DNA of 64,000 nucleotides from Mycolicibacterium phocaicum (GCF_010731115.1 NZ_AP022616.1:3720001-3784000); one strand, 5' to 3'; counted from the stretch's first letter, positions 15,556-25,793 are shown. Numbers and translations: made by a program. Notes: generated by a model from the letters alone, not told the origin.

Positions 15556-17096
15556 CACTCGTACTCCGATATGCCGCGCGCAGCGACCGCGGCCTGGTCC
15601 GCGCAAACAATGAGGACTCCGTCTACGCCGGGGCCCGCCTCCTCGCATTGGCGGACGGCATGGGCGGCCACGCCGCGGGTGAGGTCGCCTCGCAGCTGGT
15701 GATCGCCGCGCTCGCGCACCTCGACGACGACGAACCCGGCGGCGACCTGCTGGCCAAGCTGAACGACGCCGTCCACGACGGCAATGCCGCCATCGCGGCG
15801 CACGTCGAAGCCGACCCCGAGCTCGAGGGCATGGGCACCACGCTGAGCGCCATCCTGTTCGCCGGGACGCGGCTGGGCATGGTGCACATCGGCGACTCCC
15901 GCGGCTACCTGATGCGCGACGGCGAGCTGACCCAGATCACCAAGGACGACACCTTCGTCCAGACCCTGGTAGACGACGGCCGCATCACCGCCGAAGAGGC
16001 CCACAGTCACCCGCAGCGCTCGCTCATCATGAAGGCGCTGACCGGTCACGAGGTCGAGCCGACGCTGACGATGCGCGAGGTCCGGGCCGGTGACCGCTAC
16101 CTGCTGTGCTCGGACGGCCTGTCCGACCCCGTCAGCCACGAGACCATCCAGACCGCCATGCAGATCCCGGACGTCGTGGACTGCGCCGACCGGCTCATCG
16201 AGCTGGCGCTGCGCGGCGGCGGCCCCGACAACGTGACGGTCGTGGTGGCCGACGTCGTCGACTACGAGTACGGCCAGACCGCGCCCATCCTGGCGGGCGC
16301 GGTGTCAGGTCAGGACGACGACGCCCTGCCGCCCAACACCGCGGCCGGACGCGCCTCCGCCTTCAACCCCAAGCGTGTGGCAGCGGCCGCGAAAAAGCCT
16401 GCGGCACAACTTGATCCACCGCAGCGCAAGAAGCACACCCGGCGCAATCTGATCATCGGCGCGATCCTGCTGATCCTGCTGCTCGTGAGCGGACTGGCCA
16501 TCGGGCGCTACCTGATCCGCAGCAACTACTACGTCTCCGGCCACAACGGCTCGGTCTACATCATGCGCGGCGTGCCGGGCTCGCTGCTCGGGCTGCCGCT
16601 GCAGGAGCCCTACCTGCTGGCGTGTCTGGACAGCCACTCGGACATGACGATCATCGGCGTCGACGACACCCGGGCGGGCTGCCAGCCCATGAAGGTGGCC
16701 GATCTGCGCGAGTCCGGCCGCGCCCAGGTCACCGCCGGCTTGCCGACCGGCACCGTCGACGACGCGATCCGTCAGCTCAAGGAACTCAGCCGCGCCTCGC
16801 TGCTGCCACTGTGCGCGCCGCCCGTCGCCACCCCGCCGGCGCCCGCCCCGACCCCCGCACCGGCGCCGTCGCTGTCGGTGGTGCCGCAGCCACCGCGCGG
16901 CCCGGCCCCCGGTCCCGAGGCCCCGGCGCCGACGACAGCCGTTCCGACCCCGGCACCGGCACCCAGCCCGGCGCCCGCCCCCAACCCTTCGAGCCCCGCA
17001 CCGGCCCCGACCTCGCCCGCGGCTCCGTCCCCGACGGCCACGGCACTCCCTCCGCCACCTCAGGAGCCGGGCACCAACTGCCGGAACGCGTCATGA
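15552..17096 (+). CDS. pstP: Serine/threonine phosphatase PstP
   Basis: The 514-residue product has a PP2C phosphatase domain (about 1-240) with the metal-binding motifs RGLVRANNEDSV, ADGMGGHAAGE, GDSRGYL and GGGPDNVTVVV. One membrane helix follows (about 300-320), then an outside part, then a Pro/Ala tail from about residue 420. It is the sole general Ser/Thr phosphatase in mycobacteria and reverses PknA/PknB phosphorylation of division and wall proteins. GTG start, overlapping fhaB. The long proline-rich tail is of low complexity. Confidence 0.95.
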   Translation: MTLVLRYAARSDRGLVRANNEDSVYAGARLLALADGMGGHAAGEVASQLVIAALAHLDDDEPGGDLLAKLNDAVHDGNAAIAAHVEADPELEGMGTTLSAILFAGTRLGMVHIGDSRGYLMRDGELTQITKDDTFVQTLVDDGRITAEEAHSHPQRSLIMKALTGHEVEPTLTMREVRAGDRYLLCSDGLSDPVSHETIQTAMQIPDVVDCADRLIELALRGGGPDNVTVVVADVVDYEYGQTAPILAGAVSGQDDDALPPNTAAGRASAFNPKRVAAAAKKPAAQLDPPQRKKHTRRNLIIGAILLILLLVSGLAIGRYLIRSNYYVSGHNGSVYIMRGVPGSLLGLPLQEPYLLACLDSHSDMTIIGVDDTRAGCQPMKVADLRESGRAQVTAGLPTGTVDDAIRQLKELSRASLLPLCAPPVATPPAPAPTPAPAPSLSVVPQPPRGPAPGPEAPAPTTAVPTPAPAPSPAPAPNPSSPAPAPTSPAAPSPTATALPPPPQEPGTNCRNAS

Positions 17097-17124
17097 CGGC
17101 CCGAGAGCGAGCGGGAGCCCCGGC

Positions 17125-18630
17125 ATGACGACGCCGGGGCAAGAGAAGGGGCGCGAAGACACCCCGGTGCCGGCGCAGCGACGGGAAGACACGTCCGGGC
17201 GAGCGCAGCGACGGGAAGACACCCAGCCGCAGTCTCCGGTCGCGATCGCCCCGCCACTACCCAATCGGCGTAATTCCGAGTTGGTGCTGCTGGGTTTCGC
17301 CGCCGTGATCACCACGGTGGCACTGCTCATCGTCGAGGCCAATCAGGAGAGCGGCCTGCGGCTGGACCTCATCCAGTTCACACTCGGCTTTGTCGTGCTG
17401 TTCGGTGGCGCTCACCTGGCGGTGCGCCGGTATGCGCCGTATGCCGACCCGCTGCTGCTTCCCGTGGTCGCGCTGCTGAATGGTCTGGGCCTGGTGCTGA
17501 TCTACCGGCTGGACCTGTCGGCGCACACCCGGCCCGCCGGGATCCTGCCGGGCGGCAACGCCAACCAGCAGATGCTGTGGACTCTGCTGGGCATCCTGGT
17601 GTTCACCGCGGTGCTGATGTTCGTGCACGACCACCGGATGCTGGCCCGCTACGGCTATATCTGCGGCCTCGCCGGCCTGGTGCTGCTGGCGATTCCGGCC
17701 GTGCTGCCGGACTCGGTGGCCGAGCAGTACGGCGCCAAGATCTGGATCCGGTTGCCGGGCTTCTCGATTCAGCCCGCCGAGTTCTCCAAGATCCTGCTGC
17801 TGATCTTCTTCGCGAGCGTGCTGGTCACCAAGCGCAGCCTGTTCACCAGCGCCGGCAAGCACATGTTCGGGATGGACCTGCCGCGGCCGCGCGACCTGGC
17901 GCCGCTGCTGGTGGCCTGGATCGGCTCGATCGGCGTCATGGTGTTCGAGAAGGACCTCGGCGCCTCCCTCCTGCTCTACGCGACGTTCCTGGTCCTGCTG
18001 TACGTCGCCACCGAGAAGCTCAGTTGGGTGATCATCGGGCTGAGCCTGTTCGGCGTGGGAAGCCTGCTGGCGTACCAACTCTTCGACCACGTGCGGGTGC
18101 GGGTGCAGAACTGGCTGGACCCGTTCGCCGACCCCGACGGCGCCGGGTACCAGATGGTCCAGTCGCTGTTCAGCTTCGCGACCGGCGGCATCTTCGGCAC
18201 CGGACTGGGCAACGGGCAGCCCGGCACCGTGCCCGACGCCTCGACCGACTTCATCATCGCGGCGGTGGGCGAAGAGCTCGGGCTCGTCGGTCTGGCCGCG
18301 GTGCTGATGCTCTACACGATCGTCATCATCCGCGGGCTGCGCACCGCCATCGCCGTTCGTGACAGCTTCGGCAAGCTGCTCGCCGCGGGCCTGTCGGCCG
18401 CGCTGGCGCTGCAGCTGTTCATCGTCGTCGGCGGCGTCACCAAACTGATCCCGCAGACGGGCCTGACGACACCGTGGATGTCGTACGGCGGCTCGTCTCT
18501 GTTGTCCAACTACGTGCTGCTGGCCCTGCTGCTGCGGGTCTCGCACGTCGCGCGCCGGCCGCTGTCGACCCGCGGCCCCAACCAAGCACCGATCGCGGCG
18601 GCCAACACCGAGGTGATCGAGAAGCAATGA
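17125..18630 (+). CDS. rodA: SEDS peptidoglycan glycosyltransferase RodA
   Basis: A 501-residue polytopic SEDS protein. The core runs from about residue 50 (NSELVLLGFAAVITTVALL) with signature regions NQQMLWTLLG, WIRLPGFSIQPAEFSK, FEKDLGASLLLY, DPFADPDGAGYQ, GTGLGNGQP and TTPWMSYGGSS. RodA polymerises glycan together with its partner transpeptidase, here PbpA, whose ATG overlaps the rodA stop. The N-terminus is extended by three 10-residue repeats containing REDT (residues 8-37), which I do not recall in the M. tuberculosis protein. Only 28 bases separate it from pstP. Confidence 0.94.
   Translation: MTTPGQEKGREDTPVPAQRREDTSGRAQRREDTQPQSPVAIAPPLPNRRNSELVLLGFAAVITTVALLIVEANQESGLRLDLIQFTLGFVVLFGGAHLAVRRYAPYADPLLLPVVALLNGLGLVLIYRLDLSAHTRPAGILPGGNANQQMLWTLLGILVFTAVLMFVHDHRMLARYGYICGLAGLVLLAIPAVLPDSVAEQYGAKIWIRLPGFSIQPAEFSKILLLIFFASVLVTKRSLFTSAGKHMFGMDLPRPRDLAPLLVAWIGSIGVMVFEKDLGASLLLYATFLVLLYVATEKLSWVIIGLSLFGVGSLLAYQLFDHVRVRVQNWLDPFADPDGAGYQMVQSLFSFATGGIFGTGLGNGQPGTVPDASTDFIIAAVGEELGLVGLAAVLMLYTIVIIRGLRTAIAVRDSFGKLLAAGLSAALALQLFIVVGGVTKLIPQTGLTTPWMSYGGSSLLSNYVLLALLLRVSHVARRPLSTRGPNQAPIAAANTEVIEKQ
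17146..17235 (+). repeat. Three tandem 30-base units encoding REDT repeats in RodA
   Basis: Units at 17146, 17176 and 17206 encode KGREDTPVPA, QRREDTSGRA and QRREDTQPQS. The last two share an 18-base identical core, GCGCAGCGACGGGAAGAC. A near-identical word (gcgagcacagcgacgggaag) lies in the N-terminal coding region of parA at about 43505. The stretch looks like a small dispersed repeat inserted at the pstP-rodA junction and absorbed into the frame. Confidence 0.7.
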
Positions 18631-20105
18631 ACACCTCACTTCGTCGCGTCTCCGGACTGGTGATGGCACTGGTCGTGCTGCTGCTGCTCAACGCCACCAC
18701 CACCCAGGTGTTCGCCGCCGACGGCCTGCGTGCCGACCCGCGGAACCAGCGCGTGCTGCTCGACGAATACTCCCGCCAGCGCGGCCAGATCACCGCAGGC
18801 GGCCAGCTGCTGGCGTACTCGATGCCGACCAACGGCCGGTTCCGGTACCTGCGCATCTACCCCAACCCGCTGGTCTACGCGCCGGTCACCGGCTTCTACT
18901 CGCTGCAGTACTCGAGCGCCGGACTCGAGCGCGCCGAGGACAGCATCCTCAACGGCTCCGACGAGCGGCTGTTCGGCAACCGGATCGCCGACTTCTTCAC
19001 CGGCCGCGACCCCCGCGGCGGCAACGTCGACACCACCATCGTGCCGCGGGTGCAGCAGGCCGCGTGGGACGCCATGCAGCAGGGCTGCGGCGGCAACCCG
19101 TGCAAGGGCTCGGTGGTGGCGCTGGATCCGTCGACCGGCAAGATTCTGGCCATGGTGTCGTCCCCGTCGTACGACCCCAATCTGCTGGCCTCGCACGAAG
19201 GCGACCGGCAGTCCGCCGCCTGGCAGGAGTTGCGCGACAACCCCGACTCACCGCTGCAGAACCGGGCGATCTCCGAGACCTACCCGCCGGGGTCGACGTT
19301 CAAGGTGCTGACGACCGCAGCCGCGCTGCAGGCCGGCGCCACGCCGGACACCCAGCTGACATCGGCAGCACGAATCACGTTGCCGGACAGCACCGCAACG
19401 CTGGAGAACTACGGGGGCTCGGCCTGCGGCGGCAGCCCGACGGTGTCCCTGCGTGAGGCGTTCGCCAAGTCCTGCAACACCGCCTTCGTCGAACTCGGAC
19501 TGCGGAACGGGGCCGATGCGATGCGGACCGTGGCCAAGCAGTTCGGCCTGGACACCCCGCCGCCGTCGATCCCGCTGCAGGTCGCGGAATCGACCGTCGG
19601 GCCGATCTCCGACGCCCCGGCCCTGGGTATCTCCAGCATCGGTCAGAAGGACGTCGCCCTGACCCCGCTACAGAACGCGATGATCGCCGCGACCGTCGCC
19701 AACGGTGGCGTCAGCATGGCCCCCTACCTGGTCGACGACCTCAAGGGACCCGACCTTTCCAACATCGCGGCCACCTCACCGCACCAACAGCGGCGGGCCA
19801 TCTCATCCCAGGTCGCGGCTACACTTACGGATCTGATGGTCGGCGCCGAGCAGGTGACGCAGCAGAAGGGAGCCATAGCCGGCGTGCAGATCGCATCCAA
19901 GACGGGCACGGCCGAACACGGCACCGATCCACGTAACACCCCACCACATGCGTGGTACATCGCTTTTGCCCCGGCGAAATCCCCGAAGGTCGCCGTCGCC
20001 GTCCTAGTGGAGAATGGTGGAGACCGTTTGTCCGCGACCGGCGGTGCGCTGGCCGCACCCATCGGGCGGGCCACCATCGCCGCGGCGCTACGGGAGGGAT
20101 CATGA
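18627..20105 (+). CDS. pbpA: Penicillin-binding protein PbpA (class B transpeptidase)
   Basis: From ATG 18627 (ATGA overlap with rodA) the product is 492 residues. It has an N-terminal membrane anchor (about 10-32), a dimerisation region, and a transpeptidase domain with S-x-x-K at Ser223 (PPGSTFK), S-x-N in KSCNTAF and K-T-G in SKTGTAEHG. PbpA crosslinks peptidoglycan with RodA and is needed for normal division in mycobacteria. A longer frame reaching back into rodA is rejected. Its stop overlaps pknA by ATGA. Confidence 0.95.
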   Translation: MNTSLRRVSGLVMALVVLLLLNATTTQVFAADGLRADPRNQRVLLDEYSRQRGQITAGGQLLAYSMPTNGRFRYLRIYPNPLVYAPVTGFYSLQYSSAGLERAEDSILNGSDERLFGNRIADFFTGRDPRGGNVDTTIVPRVQQAAWDAMQQGCGGNPCKGSVVALDPSTGKILAMVSSPSYDPNLLASHEGDRQSAAWQELRDNPDSPLQNRAISETYPPGSTFKVLTTAAALQAGATPDTQLTSAARITLPDSTATLENYGGSACGGSPTVSLREAFAKSCNTAFVELGLRNGADAMRTVAKQFGLDTPPPSIPLQVAESTVGPISDAPALGISSIGQKDVALTPLQNAMIAATVANGGVSMAPYLVDDLKGPDLSNIAATSPHQQRRAISSQVAATLTDLMVGAEQVTQQKGAIAGVQIASKTGTAEHGTDPRNTPPHAWYIAFAPAKSPKVAVAVLVENGGDRLSATGGALAAPIGRATIAAALREGS

Positions 20106-21331
20106 GCGCGCGGGTCGGAGTCACACTTTCCGGCCGCTATCGACTTCAGCGACTCATCGCCACAGGCGGCATGGGTCAGGTCTGGGAAGGCGTCGACAGC
20201 AGGCTCGGCCGACAGGTCGCCATCAAGGTACTCAAGGCCGAATACTCGACCGACCCCGAATTCGTCGAGCGGTTCCGCGCCGAGGCGCGCACGGTCGCGA
20301 TGCTGAACCACCCCGGCATCGCCAGCGTCTACGACTACGGCGAGACCGAACTCGACGATTCCGGCCGCACCGCCTACCTGGTGATGGAACTCGTCAACGG
20401 CGAGCCGCTGAACTCGGTGATCAAGCGCACCGGCCGACTGTCCCTGCGGCACTCGCTCGACATGCTGGAGCAGACGGGCCGGGCCCTGCAGGTCGCGCAC
20501 AGCGCGGGCCTGGTGCACCGTGACGTCAAGCCCGGCAACATCATGATCACCCCGACCGGCCAGGTGAAGCTCACCGACTTCGGTATCGCCAAGGCCGTCG
20601 ACGCGGCGCCTGTCACCCAGACCGGCATGGTCATGGGCACCGCCCAGTACATCGCGCCCGAGCAGGCCCTGGGCCACGACGCCACCGCCGCCAGCGACGT
20701 CTACTCGCTCGGTGTCGTCGGCTACGAGTCCGTGTCCGGGCGACGGCCGTTCACCGGCGACGGCGCGCTGACCGTCGCGATGAAGCACATCAAGGAAGCG
20801 CCGCCACCGCTGCCGGCCGACCTGCCCCCGAACGTCCGCGAGCTGATCGAGATCAGCCTCGCCAAGGACGCCATCCACCGCTACCGCAGCGGCGGCCCGT
20901 TCGCCGACGCCGTCGCCGCGGTCCGGGCCGGACGCCGCCCCCCGCGGCCCAACCAGGCCCCGACCATCGGACGGGCCGCTCCCGCGGCCATTCCGTCGAG
21001 CACACAGGCGCGGGCTGCCATCGAGCCCGCCCGGCCGGCACCCGCGACACCGCGGCCCCGGCCCGCCACCGGCAGCCATCGGCCGGCCCCGCCGGCCCGG
21101 CGCACGTTCTCGCCCGGGCAGCGCGCGCTGCTGTGGGCGGCGGGTGTCCTGGGTGCGCTGGCGATCGTCATCGCGATCCTGATCGTGCTCAACGCGCAGG
21201 ACCGCCAGGACCAGAAGAACCAGCAGCAGTCGACGGTCACCAACACCATCACCGAGACCACCAAGACTCCAGGCGCACCGGCGGGCCAGTCGATTCGTCT
21301 CCCGGATCTGTCAGGACCGGCCATCTCATGA
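20102..21331 (+). CDS. pknA: Serine/threonine protein kinase PknA
   Basis: The 409-residue product has a eukaryotic-like kinase domain (about 1-275) with the glycine loop [18 protein letters not shown], the catalytic loop [10 protein letters not shown] (Asp141), DFG and the activation segment ending APEQA. A Pro/Ala/Arg-rich juxtamembrane region follows, one membrane helix (about 341-363) and a short outside tail without PASTA domains. PknA is essential in mycobacteria and phosphorylates division and wall-growth proteins. It is coupled to both pbpA and pknB by ATGA overlaps. Confidence 0.95.
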   Translation: MSARVGVTLSGRYRLQRLIATGGMGQVWEGVDSRLGRQVAIKVLKAEYSTDPEFVERFRAEARTVAMLNHPGIASVYDYGETELDDSGRTAYLVMELVNGEPLNSVIKRTGRLSLRHSLDMLEQTGRALQVAHSAGLVHRDVKPGNIMITPTGQVKLTDFGIAKAVDAAPVTQTGMVMGTAQYIAPEQALGHDATAASDVYSLGVVGYESVSGRRPFTGDGALTVAMKHIKEAPPPLPADLPPNVRELIEISLAKDAIHRYRSGGPFADAVAAVRAGRRPPRPNQAPTIGRAAPAAIPSSTQARAAIEPARPAPATPRPRPATGSHRPAPPARRTFSPGQRALLWAAGVLGALAIVIAILIVLNAQDRQDQKNQQQSTVTNTITETTKTPGAPAGQSIRLPDLSGPAIS

Positions 21332-23211
21332 CCACGCCCCAGCACCTCTCCGACCGTTATGAGCTGGGGGACATCCTCGGCTTCGGCGGCATGTCCGAGG
21401 TTCACCTCGGACGGGATCTGCGCCTGCACCGCGACGTGGCGGTCAAGGTGCTGCGCGCCGACCTCGCTCGGGACCCCAGCTTCTACCTGCGCTTCCGCCG
21501 CGAGGCGCAGAACGCCGCCGCGCTGAACCACCCGGCGATCGTCGCGGTCTATGACACCGGCGAAGCCGAGACGCCCAACGGGCCGCTGCCGTACATCGTC
21601 ATGGAGTACGTCGACGGCGTCACGCTGCGCGACATCGTGCACACCGAGGGGCCGCTCCCGCAGCAGCGCGCCATCGAGATCATCGCCGACGCCTGCCAGG
21701 CCCTGAACTTCAGTCACCAGCACGGCATCGTGCACCGGGACATCAAGCCGGCGAACATCATGATCAGCAAGTCCAACGCGGTCAAGGTCATGGACTTCGG
21801 CATCGCCCGCGCCATCGCCGACAGCAGCAACCGGATGACGCAGACCGCCGCGGTCATCGGCACCGCGCAGTACCTGTCGCCCGAGCAGGCCAGCGGGCAG
21901 AACGTCGACGCCCGCTCGGACGTGTACTCGCTGGGCTGCGTGCTCTACGAACTCATCACCGGTGAGCCGCCCTTCGTCGGCGATTCGCCCGTCGCCGTGG
22001 CGTACCAGCACGTGCGCGAGGATCCCGTGCCGCCGTCGCAGCGGCACGCCGGCATCAGCCCCGGCCTGGACGCCGTCGTGCTCAAGGCGCTGGCGAAGAA
22101 CCCGGACAACCGTTACCAGAGCGCCGCGGACATGCGGAACGATCTGATCCGCGTGCACGCCGGCGAGGCGCCGGATGCGCCCAAGGTGCTCACCGACGCC
22201 GAGCGCACCGCGATGATGGGCACCGGCGGCTTCGGTGGGCCGCGCAGCATGATGCCGGAGCCGATCAGCGTCAACCCCCAGCCGTACCGGTCGACGGAAC
22301 GCGCCTCGACGCCCATCGGTCGCTGGCTCATCGCCGCGGCCATCCTGGCGGTGCTGACCGTCGTCGTCACGGTGGCCATCAACCTGATCGGTGGCAAGCC
22401 GCACGACCAGCAGATTCCGGACGTCCGTGGGCTGGCTCAGGCCGACGCCGTCGCCAACCTGCAGAACCGCGGCTTCAAGACCCGCACGCAACAGCGGCCC
22501 GACTCGACGGTGGCGCCGGACCACGTCATCGGCACCGAGCCGGCGGCCAACACCTCCGTCGCCGCCGGTGACGAGATCACCATCAACATCTCCACCGGAC
22601 CGGAGCAGCGCGAGGTCCCGGACGTGTCGAAGCTGTCACCCGCCGACGCGATGGCCAAGCTGCAGTCCGCCGGCTTCCGGAACATCCAGCAGACGGTGTC
22701 GCAGTCGCTGCCGGAGCAGAAGGACCGGGTCATCGCGACCAACCCGCCGGCGCACCAGACCTCCGCGATCACCAACGTCATCACGATCATCGTCGGCTCC
22801 GGCCCGGGCCTGGTCCCGATCCCCGATGTCAACGGGCAGACCGTCGACATCGCGACCAAGAATCTGAACACCGTCGGCTTCACGACGATCCTGACGGCCC
22901 CGATCGACAGCCCGAAACCGGCCGGCGAGATCATCGGCACCGACCCGGCGGCGGGCACGCCGACGGCCAAGGACGCGCCGATCACGCTGAAGGTGTCGCA
23001 GGGCAACCAGTTCGTCATGCCGAACCTGACCGGTCAGTTCTGGACCGACGCCGAACCGAATCTGCGCGCCCTGGGCTGGACCGGCGTGCTGATCAAGGGC
23101 GCCGACGTGCAGAACAGCGGTCAGCGCAGCAATGCGGTGGTGAGCCAGATGCCGGCGGCCGGCAGTGGCGTCAACTTCAACGCGTCGATCACGCTGAGCT
23201 TCGCCTCGTAA
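21328..23211 (+). CDS. pknB: Serine/threonine protein kinase PknB with PASTA domains
   Basis: The 627-residue product has a kinase domain (1 to about 275) with [11 protein letters not shown], Lys40 in [16 protein letters not shown] (Asp138), DFG and activation-loop threonines in [14 protein letters not shown]. The membrane helix is at about 332-354. Four PASTA repeats follow outside, each beginning near I/VPDV or VMPN and ending in a T/S-rich strand. PASTA domains sense muropeptides or lipid II. The ATG overlaps pknA by ATGA. Known substrates of this kinase elsewhere in the window include CwlM and MurJ. Confidence 0.97.
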   Translation: MTTPQHLSDRYELGDILGFGGMSEVHLGRDLRLHRDVAVKVLRADLARDPSFYLRFRREAQNAAALNHPAIVAVYDTGEAETPNGPLPYIVMEYVDGVTLRDIVHTEGPLPQQRAIEIIADACQALNFSHQHGIVHRDIKPANIMISKSNAVKVMDFGIARAIADSSNRMTQTAAVIGTAQYLSPEQASGQNVDARSDVYSLGCVLYELITGEPPFVGDSPVAVAYQHVREDPVPPSQRHAGISPGLDAVVLKALAKNPDNRYQSAADMRNDLIRVHAGEAPDAPKVLTDAERTAMMGTGGFGGPRSMMPEPISVNPQPYRSTERASTPIGRWLIAAAILAVLTVVVTVAINLIGGKPHDQQIPDVRGLAQADAVANLQNRGFKTRTQQRPDSTVAPDHVIGTEPAANTSVAAGDEITINISTGPEQREVPDVSKLSPADAMAKLQSAGFRNIQQTVSQSLPEQKDRVIATNPPAHQTSAITNVITIIVGSGPGLVPIPDVNGQTVDIATKNLNTVGFTTILTAPIDSPKPAGEIIGTDPAAGTPTAKDAPITLKVSQGNQFVMPNLTGQFWTDAEPNLRALGWTGVLIKGADVQNSGQRSNAVVSQMPAAGSGVNFNASITLSFAS

Positions 23212-23221
23212 GGCCGCTCGG

Positions 23222-23890
23222 TCAGGCCGTGCGAGTCGCGGCCGAGACCGCGTCGGCGACTTCCTGCTCGAGCCGGCTGACCAGTCCCTCGTCGGGAGCC
23301 TGGCCGCAGAAGGCGAGCCAGTTGGCCAGCATCCGGTGGCCGCCCTGGGTCAGGATGCTCTCCGGGTGGAACTGCACACCGTGGATCGGCAGTTCGCGGT
23401 GCCGGACGGCCATGATGACGCCGCTGTCGGTCTGGCCGATGGCCTCCAGCTCAGCCGGCAGCGTCTCGGGCAGGATGGTCAGCGAGTGATAGCGGGTCGC
23501 CGTGAACGGGTCCGGAAGTCCTTGCAGCACACCACTGTTTGCGTGATGGACCTGACTGGTCTTGCCGTGCAGCAGCTCCGGCGCGCGGTCGACCGTGCCA
23601 CCGAAAGCGACGCCGATCGCCTGGTGTCCGAGGCACACCCCGAGTAGGGGAGTGCCGTTCTCGGCGCACGCGCGGACCAACGGAATGGACGCACCGGCCC
23701 GCTCCGGGGTGCCCGGGCCGGGGCTCACCAGGATGCCGTCGAACTCCTCGGCCACGGCGGCGACGCCGTCGGGAGTGGAGACGCGCTCGTCGTCGCTACG
23801 CCAGACCTGCGCGTGCACCCCGAGCTGACCCAGGTACTGGACCAGGTTGAACACGAAGCTGTCGTAGTTGTCGAGGACGAGAACCTGCAT
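23222..23890 (-). CDS. pabA: Glutamine amidotransferase, aminodeoxychorismate/anthranilate synthase component II
   Basis: The 222-residue class I glutamine amidotransferase begins VLDNYDSFVFNLVQYLGQLG and has the active cysteine in GVCLGHQAIG, with the histidine and glutamate in GVQFHPESILT. It releases ammonia from glutamine for a chorismate-using partner, giving aminodeoxychorismate (folate) or anthranilate. The M. tuberculosis orthologue Rv0013 is annotated trpG/pabA. No component I gene is nearby, so which pathway it serves cannot be settled here. It converges with pknB, 10 bases apart. Confidence 0.9.
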   Translation of the reverse strand: MQVLVLDNYDSFVFNLVQYLGQLGVHAQVWRSDDERVSTPDGVAAVAEEFDGILVSPGPGTPERAGASIPLVRACAENGTPLLGVCLGHQAIGVAFGGTVDRAPELLHGKTSQVHHANSGVLQGLPDPFTATRYHSLTILPETLPAELEAIGQTDSGVIMAVRHRELPIHGVQFHPESILTQGGHRMLANWLAFCGQAPDEGLVSRLEQEVADAVSAATRTA

Positions 23891-23927
23891 GCCGCCAGGC
23901 TACTGGGTCACCCGCCGAGCCGAGCAC

Positions 23928-24749
23928 TCAATATGTGACCGGTCCAGCCGGTTTGGCGTACCGGAGCTTCAGCGGCATCCGGTGGCCGACGACGTCCACC
24001 GATGCCCGCGGCTCCTCGGTGTAACCGAGCCCGAACCGCACCACGTACTGCTTGTAGAGCGTCACCAGCGGCGCGGCGGCGAGTGCGGCCCGCATGCCTT
24101 CGACGTTGCCGATGACGGTGATGACGTACGGCGGACTGTAGGTGCGGCCGTTGAGCAACAGGGTGTTCCCGACGCAGCGCGGGGCCGAGGTGGCCAGGAT
24201 CCGCTGGTCCTGCATCTGGACGGCCTCGGCACCGCCCAGCCACAGCGCGTTGAGCACCGCCTGGACGTCCTGCTGGTGTACGACGAGGTCGTCAGGGGTG
24301 GCGTCACGCGGGTACTGGCCCTGCGCGTTGCGCTGCGCATCGTTGAGGGTGATCACCAGGCCCGGTCCCCGCATGGGGTCGAGGCCCAGTTCCAGGCCGA
24401 GTTCGTTGGCCCGGCTGGTGATGGCACCGAGCGCGGCATCGGCACCGGGGGTACCGCCGTGGTGATTCTCGAGCTGACGCTGCAGGTTGTCGCGCTCGGC
24501 GGCCCGGGTGGCGACGGTGCGCTGCGCCTCCTTGACCATGTCCACGAGGCGGGGCGCGTCGCTGCGCCGGATCTCACTGCCCCTGGAGACACTGTGGGTG
24601 GTGGCGAGCAGGAGGCCGGCGAGCACACAGACCACCGGCACACCGAATCGCCAGGCCGAGTAGCGGGCCGGTTGGTCAGGTTCCGAGGTCCCGGCCGTCA
24701 ACCAGGGCCTGCGAGGCGACACGTCTTCTGCGTTAGGCTCTGAGTGCAT
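23928..24749 (-). CDS. DUF881 membrane protein (Rv0012-like)
   Basis: The start ATG at 24749 gives 273 residues. One membrane helix lies at about 35-55 ([17 protein letters not shown]). A coiled-coil-like helix (about 65-110, [20 protein letters not shown]) and the DUF881 domain follow, with [12 protein letters not shown] and [18 protein letters not shown]. Its function is unknown; the conserved place next to crgA suggests a division or envelope role. It is divergent from crgA across 80 bases. Confidence 0.85.
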   Translation of the reverse strand: MHSEPNAEDVSPRRPWLTAGTSEPDQPARYSAWRFGVPVVCVLAGLLLATTHSVSRGSEIRRSDAPRLVDMVKEAQRTVATRAAERDNLQRQLENHHGGTPGADAALGAITSRANELGLELGLDPMRGPGLVITLNDAQRNAQGQYPRDATPDDLVVHQQDVQAVLNALWLGGAEAVQMQDQRILATSAPRCVGNTLLLNGRTYSPPYVITVIGNVEGMRAALAAAPLVTLYKQYVVRFGLGYTEEPRASVDVVGHRMPLKLRYAKPAGPVTY

Positions 24750-24829
24750 ACCGCTCCATCGTCGCACCGAATTGCCGGTTTTTCTCCACCGGCGCGGGAG
24801 TGCGGCACCGACTGTCCGCGAAGGTACCA

Positions 24830-25114
24830 ATGCCCAAGTCCAAGGTTCGCAAGAAGAACGACTTCACCATCAACCCGGTGAGTCGGACGCCGGTGAAGGT
24901 CAAGGCCGGGCCGTCGAGCGTGTGGTTCGTGGTGTTCTTCTGCTCGCTCATGCTGATCGGTCTGATCTGGCTGGCGGTGTTCCAGCTCGCCGCGCTGAAC
25001 CCGGCCGGTACTCCGCACCTGCTGCAGTGGATGGCCGATCTCGCCCAGTGGAACTACGCGATCGCCTTCGCGTTCATGATCACCGGTCTGCTGCTGACCA
25101 TGCGGTGGCGCTGA
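24830..25114 (+). CDS. crgA: Cell division protein CrgA
   Basis: From ATG 24830 (GAAGG site 6 bases upstream) the product is 94 residues, the usual size. The basic N-terminus [13 protein letters not shown] is a family hallmark, followed by two membrane helices (about 30-55 and 68-90) separated by a short outside loop. CrgA binds FtsZ, FtsI and FtsQ and helps assemble the mycobacterial septum; CwsA, encoded nearby, is a reported partner. An upstream in-frame ATG at 24800 is rejected because it has no binding site. Confidence 0.93.
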   Translation: MPKSKVRKKNDFTINPVSRTPVKVKAGPSSVWFVVFFCSLMLIGLIWLAVFQLAALNPAGTPHLLQWMADLAQWNYAIAFAFMITGLLLTMRWR

Positions 25115-25187
25115 GCTGCGTCAACCGACCCGGTTCGTTACATCCAGGTCTCGTGACGTAACCCAATTGGCAACCTGACGGACACCC

Positions 25188-25205
25188 AATCACATCGATG
25201 TGATT
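25188..25205. promoter_or_regulatory. Perfect 18-base palindrome upstream of the PH-domain gene
   Basis: AATCACATC followed by GATGTGATT is fully symmetric and lies 58 bases before the start of the next gene. Nothing nearby encodes an obvious cognate regulator. The core resembles a CRP/FNR-type half-site (TGTGA) only loosely. Confidence 0.45.
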
Positions 25206-25227
25206 CATCCCCATTGGGGATAGTGCC

Positions 25228-25259
25228 TGTGGATAACTTGCCCCCAAGGGTGTGGACAT
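25228..25259. promoter_or_regulatory. Two DnaA-box-like sites upstream of the PH-domain gene
   Basis: TGTGGATAA (25228-25236) is the exact complement of the DnaA box TTATCCACA. TGTGGACAT (25251-25259) matches the mycobacterial box TTGTCCACA at eight of nine positions on the other strand. They lie just upstream of the GTG start at 25263, about 12 kb from oriC, so DnaA could regulate this gene or be titrated here. Confidence 0.5.
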
Positions 25260-25262
25260 CTC

Positions 25263-25682
25263 GTGGAACAAACTCAATGGAGCCCGCCGACAGCCGGCAT
25301 CGCGGCCTGTGGAGCATTCGGCGTCGTACTCGCCGCGGTGGCCCTGACTTCGGTCACTGACCTGCCCGGACGCGTTCTCGGCGGCATCGCTGCCGTCGGT
25401 CTGCTGGTCTTCGCCGTGATGTCCTGGCGCGCGCGGCCGAAGCTCGCGATCACGCCGGCCGGGCTCGTGGTGCGCGGGTGGTTCAGCACCCAGACTTATA
25501 CACAGGCCGACCTCAAGAGTGTGCGTATCACCGAGTTCCGCCGGCTGACCCGCAAGGTGCGGCTGCTGGAGCTCGACACCGCCGACGACCGGCTCCTGGT
25601 CTTCACCCGCTGGGACGTCGGCACCGACCCCATCAACGTCCTCGATGCCCTGACCGAAGCCGGCCTCATTCCACAGCGTTGA
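25263..25682 (+). CDS. Membrane protein with PH-like domain (Rv0010c-like)
   Basis: The 139-residue product has two membrane helices close together (about 12-30 and 36-54, then WRARPK) and a C-terminal bacterial PH-like domain (LAITPAGLVVRGWFSTQTY, KSVRITEFRR, LLELDTADDRLLVFTRWDVG). Proteins of this type are widespread in actinobacterial membranes and their function is unknown. GTG start. The two DnaA-box-like sites and an 18-base palindrome lie immediately upstream. Confidence 0.82.
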   Translation: MEQTQWSPPTAGIAACGAFGVVLAAVALTSVTDLPGRVLGGIAAVGLLVFAVMSWRARPKLAITPAGLVVRGWFSTQTYTQADLKSVRITEFRRLTRKVRLLELDTADDRLLVFTRWDVGTDPINVLDALTEAGLIPQR

Positions 25683-25744
25683 TCCTGCACCCTGGGCGCA
25701 CCGCACTCGCACTTTTCCGCCCGCATCGCAGGCTCAACGCAAAC

Positions 25745-25777
25745 GGCGCGACAGCCCCGGTAGGGGACTGCCGCGCC
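25745..25777. terminator. Hairpin between convergent genes
   Basis: GGCGCGACAGCCCC, a GGTA loop and GGGGACTGCCGCGCC form a near-perfect GC-rich stem with one bulge and one mismatch. It sits between the convergent PH-domain gene and ppiA and could terminate both. Confidence 0.5.
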
Positions 25778-25793
25778 GTGCGTCAGGCTGAAA

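Noticed and set aside
18474..18626. N-terminal extension of pbpA into rodA
   Set aside because: The ATG at 18627 overlaps the rodA stop as in the rest of the operon and leads straight into the membrane anchor.
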